Origin: Candidatus Cryptobacteroides faecihippi
GTDB lineage: Bacteria > Bacteroidota > Bacteroidia > Bacteroidales > UBA932
Reading direction: 5' to 3'
Length of the DNA stretch: 6,806 bases
Assembly (NCBI GenBank): GCA_018066065.1
Contig: JAGHSC010000018.1
Location: 1-6,806 of the forward strand
This document shows, in pieces, positions 4,826 through 6,806 of the stretch; the stretch's first letter is position 1; every line of letters starts with the position of its first letter. The notes beneath the pieces are model-generated. The model was not told the DNA's origin. It did not search any database and worked only from the letters and a program-made list of their open reading frames with translations. Both the position numbers and the translations under genes were made by a program.

Positions 4826-5467
4826 ATGACAGCAGCAGATCTCACAAACATATTTCTGCGCCTGCAGATGGCGGGCAAGGAGGGCGAAAGCGACTTCCTG
4901 TTCGATGCCGGACGGCGCGCAGAAGCACCGTTCGCCATAACCGGAATCTACCTGGACGACGACGGGGACATCTGCCTGGAATCCGATGAGCGAGCTAGGA
5001 AGCACCTATCAGCCAGCGAGATAGCAGAGGCCGTCTCCTCCTTCGATCCAGGGAAGACCATCTACTTTGTCACCATCGACAAGAACGGGAATGGAGACCT
5101 CTACAACATCAAGGACGGAGGCACCTACGACAGGCACTCCCCGGAGCTCAGGCCAGTAAGAGCCTGCGACCTCAACGACCTCCTGAAGACCGTAAATCCG
5201 GCGGCCACATTCCACCTCGAAAGCGGGACCATCAACTTCACGATCAACGCAATCTACACGGACGACGAAGGATGCCTGATCCTGGAATCAAATGAAATAG
5301 AAGAACTTGCAGACTACACTGCCGACCTCGTGATGGAAGAGCTGAGCCAGTGCCCGCCTGACACAAAGGTCATCTTCCTCGACGACGAGGCATCTGAATA
5401 TTACGGGCTCTACCTTGAGGAGCACCGGACAGACGAGTCAGGCGACCTGTGGGTAAAGGCCCGCTAG
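4826..5467 (+). CDS. Uncharacterised acidic protein with an internally duplicated domain
   Basis: This 213-residue protein (ATG 4826, TAG 5465-5467) matches no family I can name. It is strongly acidic and has no signal peptide or membrane segment, so it is likely cytoplasmic. It consists of two copies of a domain of about 100 residues. Copy 1 (about 5-100) has DLTNIF, then ITGIYLDDDGDICLES (38-53), then KTIYFVTID (77-85) and GDLYNI (90-95). Copy 2 (about 115-200) has DLNDLL, INAIYTDDEGCLILES (140-155), KVIFLDD (181-187) and YYGLYLEE (192-199). The order strand / D-rich turn / strand / helix / strand is the same in both. The start follows the divergent promoter region by about 65 bp; longer in-frame starts would overlap the divergent gene antisense. 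The gene ends 21 bp from the convergent knot-family gene. Function is unknown. Confidence 0.8.
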   Translation: MTAADLTNIFLRLQMAGKEGESDFLFDAGRRAEAPFAITGIYLDDDGDICLESDERARKHLSASEIAEAVSSFDPGKTIYFVTIDKNGNGDLYNIKDGGTYDRHSPELRPVRACDLNDLLKTVNPAATFHLESGTINFTINAIYTDDEGCLILESNEIEELADYTADLVMEELSQCPPDTKVIFLDDEASEYYGLYLEEHRTDESGDLWVKAR

Positions 5468-5488
5468 CAGGCGAACCCACCCAGGCAA

Positions 5489-5839
5489 TCAGTACATCAG
5501 ATGCTGCTCGGCCTTGTTTCTCCACCCAGCCTGGTTCTCGTACTTGACAAAGAAGACCTTCAAGTCCGCCTGGTTCTCGTAGTCAACGAAATACACCTTC
5601 TTCCGCGCCTGGTTCACATAGTTCACGAAGAACCATCTGCCATCATTCTTCCCAGCCTGGTTCTCGTACTTCACCTTGTAGACCTTCAGGTCTGCCTGGT
5701 TTTCGTACTTCACGACATACACCTTGACGTCTGCCTGGTTCGGATACTGGACCGAACAGACCTTCTGCGCAGAAGCCTTCTGGCAGGGCAAAGCCATCGC
5801 AATGGCAATGAGGATGAGAATCCGAACTACTGCTTTCAT
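5489..5839 (-). CDS. Secreted NQA-repeat protein of the 7(1) septoil-knot (DUF6150) type
   Basis: The 116-residue product has a signal peptide (MKAVVRILILIAIAMALPCQ then KASAQ, probable cleavage near residue 24-25) followed by six short repeats of the form VYxVxYxNQADxK. The NQA triplets start at residues 34, 47, 60, 76, 89 and 102, spaced 13, 13, 16, 13, 13, so the array is nearly symmetric about the longer centre segment GKNDGRWFFVNY. The ending AGWRNKAEQHLMY also matches my memory of the family annotated as 7(1) septoil knot or DUF6150, small beta proteins predicted to have a deep seven-crossing knot. The physiological role is unknown; the mature protein should be periplasmic or exported. 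Its ATG overlaps the stop of the upstream phosphoesterase gene (ATGA), so it is the second gene of that operon and probably translationally coupled. Confidence 0.88.
   Translation of the reverse strand: MKAVVRILILIAIAMALPCQKASAQKVCSVQYPNQADVKVYVVKYENQADLKVYKVKYENQAGKNDGRWFFVNYVNQARKKVYFVDYENQADLKVFFVKYENQAGWRNKAEQHLMY
5529..5755 (-). repeat. Six in-gene repeats encoding NQA units
   Basis: On the plus strand GCCTGGTT recurs six times, usually followed by YTCGTA or a variant, at intervals of 39 bp with one interval of 48 bp. These encode the NQA repeats of the knot-family protein. The units differ at several third positions and in the variable residues, so the repeat is under protein-level constraint and is not a recent DNA expansion. 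Confidence 0.85.
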
Positions 5840-6806
5840 TTCCTTCGGAGAGTTATGAGGGTTATTTCCGGACGGGTGCCGATCCTGACAGGGAAGAGAG
5901 TCTCCCCAAGGCCGACATTGACGTAGAGAACCTGCTCCCCTGCCTCATAGGGACCACGGTAGCGCTTGAACATGTAACGGCTTGGGCTCCAGCCAAGAAG
6001 GGAAAACTGAGACGAATGAGTGTGACCGGAAAGAGTCAGAGGATAATCCTGTCCCACAACCTCCATGTCCCAGTGCATCGGATCATGGCTCAGAAGGATT
6101 CTGAACATTCCCTCGGTTCCGGCGGCAGCCTTCCCCAGGTTGCCGCAGCTGCGGAAATGAGGCGAAGGAGAGGTGTACTCGACACCGACGATGGCAATGC
6201 TGTCTGCAGCCTCGGAAGAGACGGCCCCCTTGGAGAGGACAAGGCTCTCATCCAGAAGGACTTTCCACCCCATCTCCCGCTCGAGGCGCACGACATCCGC
6301 GGCACACTCGGCCTTCGAAGTCGGAGCCTGGCTCTCATCCATGTAGAGGCCATAGTCATGGTTGCCAAGCACGGAAACCACACCATCACGGGCCTTCAGC
6401 CCAGAGAGCACGGAAGAAGTCTTTCTGAGCTCGCCGGAGTCCAGCGTGATGACATCGCCCGTGGATGCGATCAGGTCCGGGTCAAGTCCATCGATCTTTT
6501 CCACCATCTTTCCAAGGACACGCTCACGCCCGATAAACGAGCGCAGATGAATGTCCGAAAGCTGGACAATGCGGTAGCCATCGAAGGCCTCGGGCAGACC
6601 GGCGAACGAAAGCTCGACACGGTGCACCTTGGCAAGGTTTCTCTCGACGAGCCCACCATAGGCCATCGCCAGCGGGGGAACCATCAGCGACAGAAGCCCC
6701 CAGCGGAAAGCAGTCCTGAACAGAATGCCAAGAGTCAGGGAAAGGATTCCGGACACTGCGGCATCAAGAAGCACCAGCAGGATGCTGCAGAAGACAAGTA
6801 TTACTA
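5836..6806 (-). CDS. Membrane-anchored metallophosphoesterase, 5' end outside the window
   Basis: The reading frame is open to the right edge. The GTG at 6772-6774 is not the likely start, because the codons upstream of it (VILVFCSILLVL) continue a hydrophobic helix, so the gene is truncated by the window; 322 residues are visible. Two hydrophobic segments precede a calcineurin-like phosphoesterase domain of the YkuE/YaeI group (COG1408). Counting from the GTG, its metal-binding motifs are SDIH (73-76), TGD (105-107), GNHD (137-140), SHD (229-231) and GHTH (250-253), all intact, and VNVGLGETLFPVRIGTRPEI (285-304) is the usual C-terminal strand region. It should be a di-metal phosphohydrolase with the catalytic domain held at the membrane; relatives act on phospholipid or lipid A precursors, but the substrate here is unknown. 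The TGA overlaps the start of the knot-family gene by the ATGA arrangement. Confidence 0.92.
   Translation of the reverse strand, partial: VILVFCSILLVLLDAAVSGILSLTLGILFRTAFRWGLLSLMVPPLAMAYGGLVERNLAKVHRVELSFAGLPEAFDGYRIVQLSDIHLRSFIGRERVLGKMVEKIDGLDPDLIASTGDVITLDSGELRKTSSVLSGLKARDGVVSVLGNHDYGLYMDESQAPTSKAECAADVVRLEREMGWKVLLDESLVLSKGAVSSEAADSIAIVGVEYTSPSPHFRSCGNLGKAAAGTEGMFRILLSHDPMHWDMEVVGQDYPLTLSGHTHSSQFSLLGWSPSRYMFKRYRGPYEAGEQVLYVNVGLGETLFPVRIGTRPEITLITLRRK

Noticed and set aside
4738..4938. Longer start for the minus-strand 152-residue protein, giving 219 residues with a hydrophobic stretch
   Set aside because: The -7 element at 4756-4763 would lie inside the coding region, and the extra part is antisense to the divergent gene; the apparent membrane segment is probably a shadow.
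5529..5755. Regularly spaced repeats considered as a CRISPR array
   Set aside because: Period is about 39 bp with only 8-14 conserved bases, and the units encode the NQA repeats in frame in a protein with a signal peptide.

Overview
This window looks like chromosomal DNA of a Bacteroidota bacterium, most likely order Bacteroidales. The basis is several copies of the Bacteroidota -7 promoter element TAnnTTTG just upstream of genes, starts without Shine-Dalgarno sequences, and family-level resemblance of several products (an AlgI-type acyltransferase ending in QFIYFQF, a septoil-knot repeat protein, a membrane-anchored metallophosphoesterase) to Bacteroidales proteins. The genus cannot be told from the sequence alone.

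Layout. Bases 1-237 hold the C-terminal end of a probable helix-turn-helix protein. Bases 238-444 have no convincing gene but contain nested inverted repeats. Bases 445-760 (minus) hold a decayed MerR-type regulator whose reading frame is broken at least twice and whose promoter still looks intact. Bases 761-1018 are a divergent intergenic region with an unusual set of inverted repeats ending just before an intact GNAT acetyltransferase gene (1019-1651). Next comes a tight two-gene operon: an MBOAT O-acyltransferase (1696-3138) and a membrane-anchored SGNH-like partner (3142-4080). This is the usual architecture for moving acyl groups across the inner membrane onto an extracytoplasmic glycan; the substrate cannot be told from here.

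Bases 4081-4278 hold a hairpin resembling one at 284-313, which suggests a dispersed palindromic repeat. Then two uncharacterised genes diverge from a compact control region: a 152-residue protein (4279-4737, minus) and a 213-residue acidic protein that is an internal duplication of a domain of about 100 residues (4826-5467, plus). A perfect 12-bp palindrome sits where their promoters overlap.

The right end is a minus-strand operon: a membrane-anchored metallophosphoesterase running off the right edge (5836-6806), whose stop codon overlaps the start (ATGA) of a small secreted protein with six NQA repeats (5489-5839) of the 7(1) septoil-knot (DUF6150) type.

The most interesting items are the structured leader of the GNAT gene, the pair of related intergenic hairpins, the duplicated-domain protein with its overlapping divergent promoters, and the knot-family gene translationally coupled to a phosphoesterase. 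No CRISPR array, tRNA, rRNA or intact transposase was seen.
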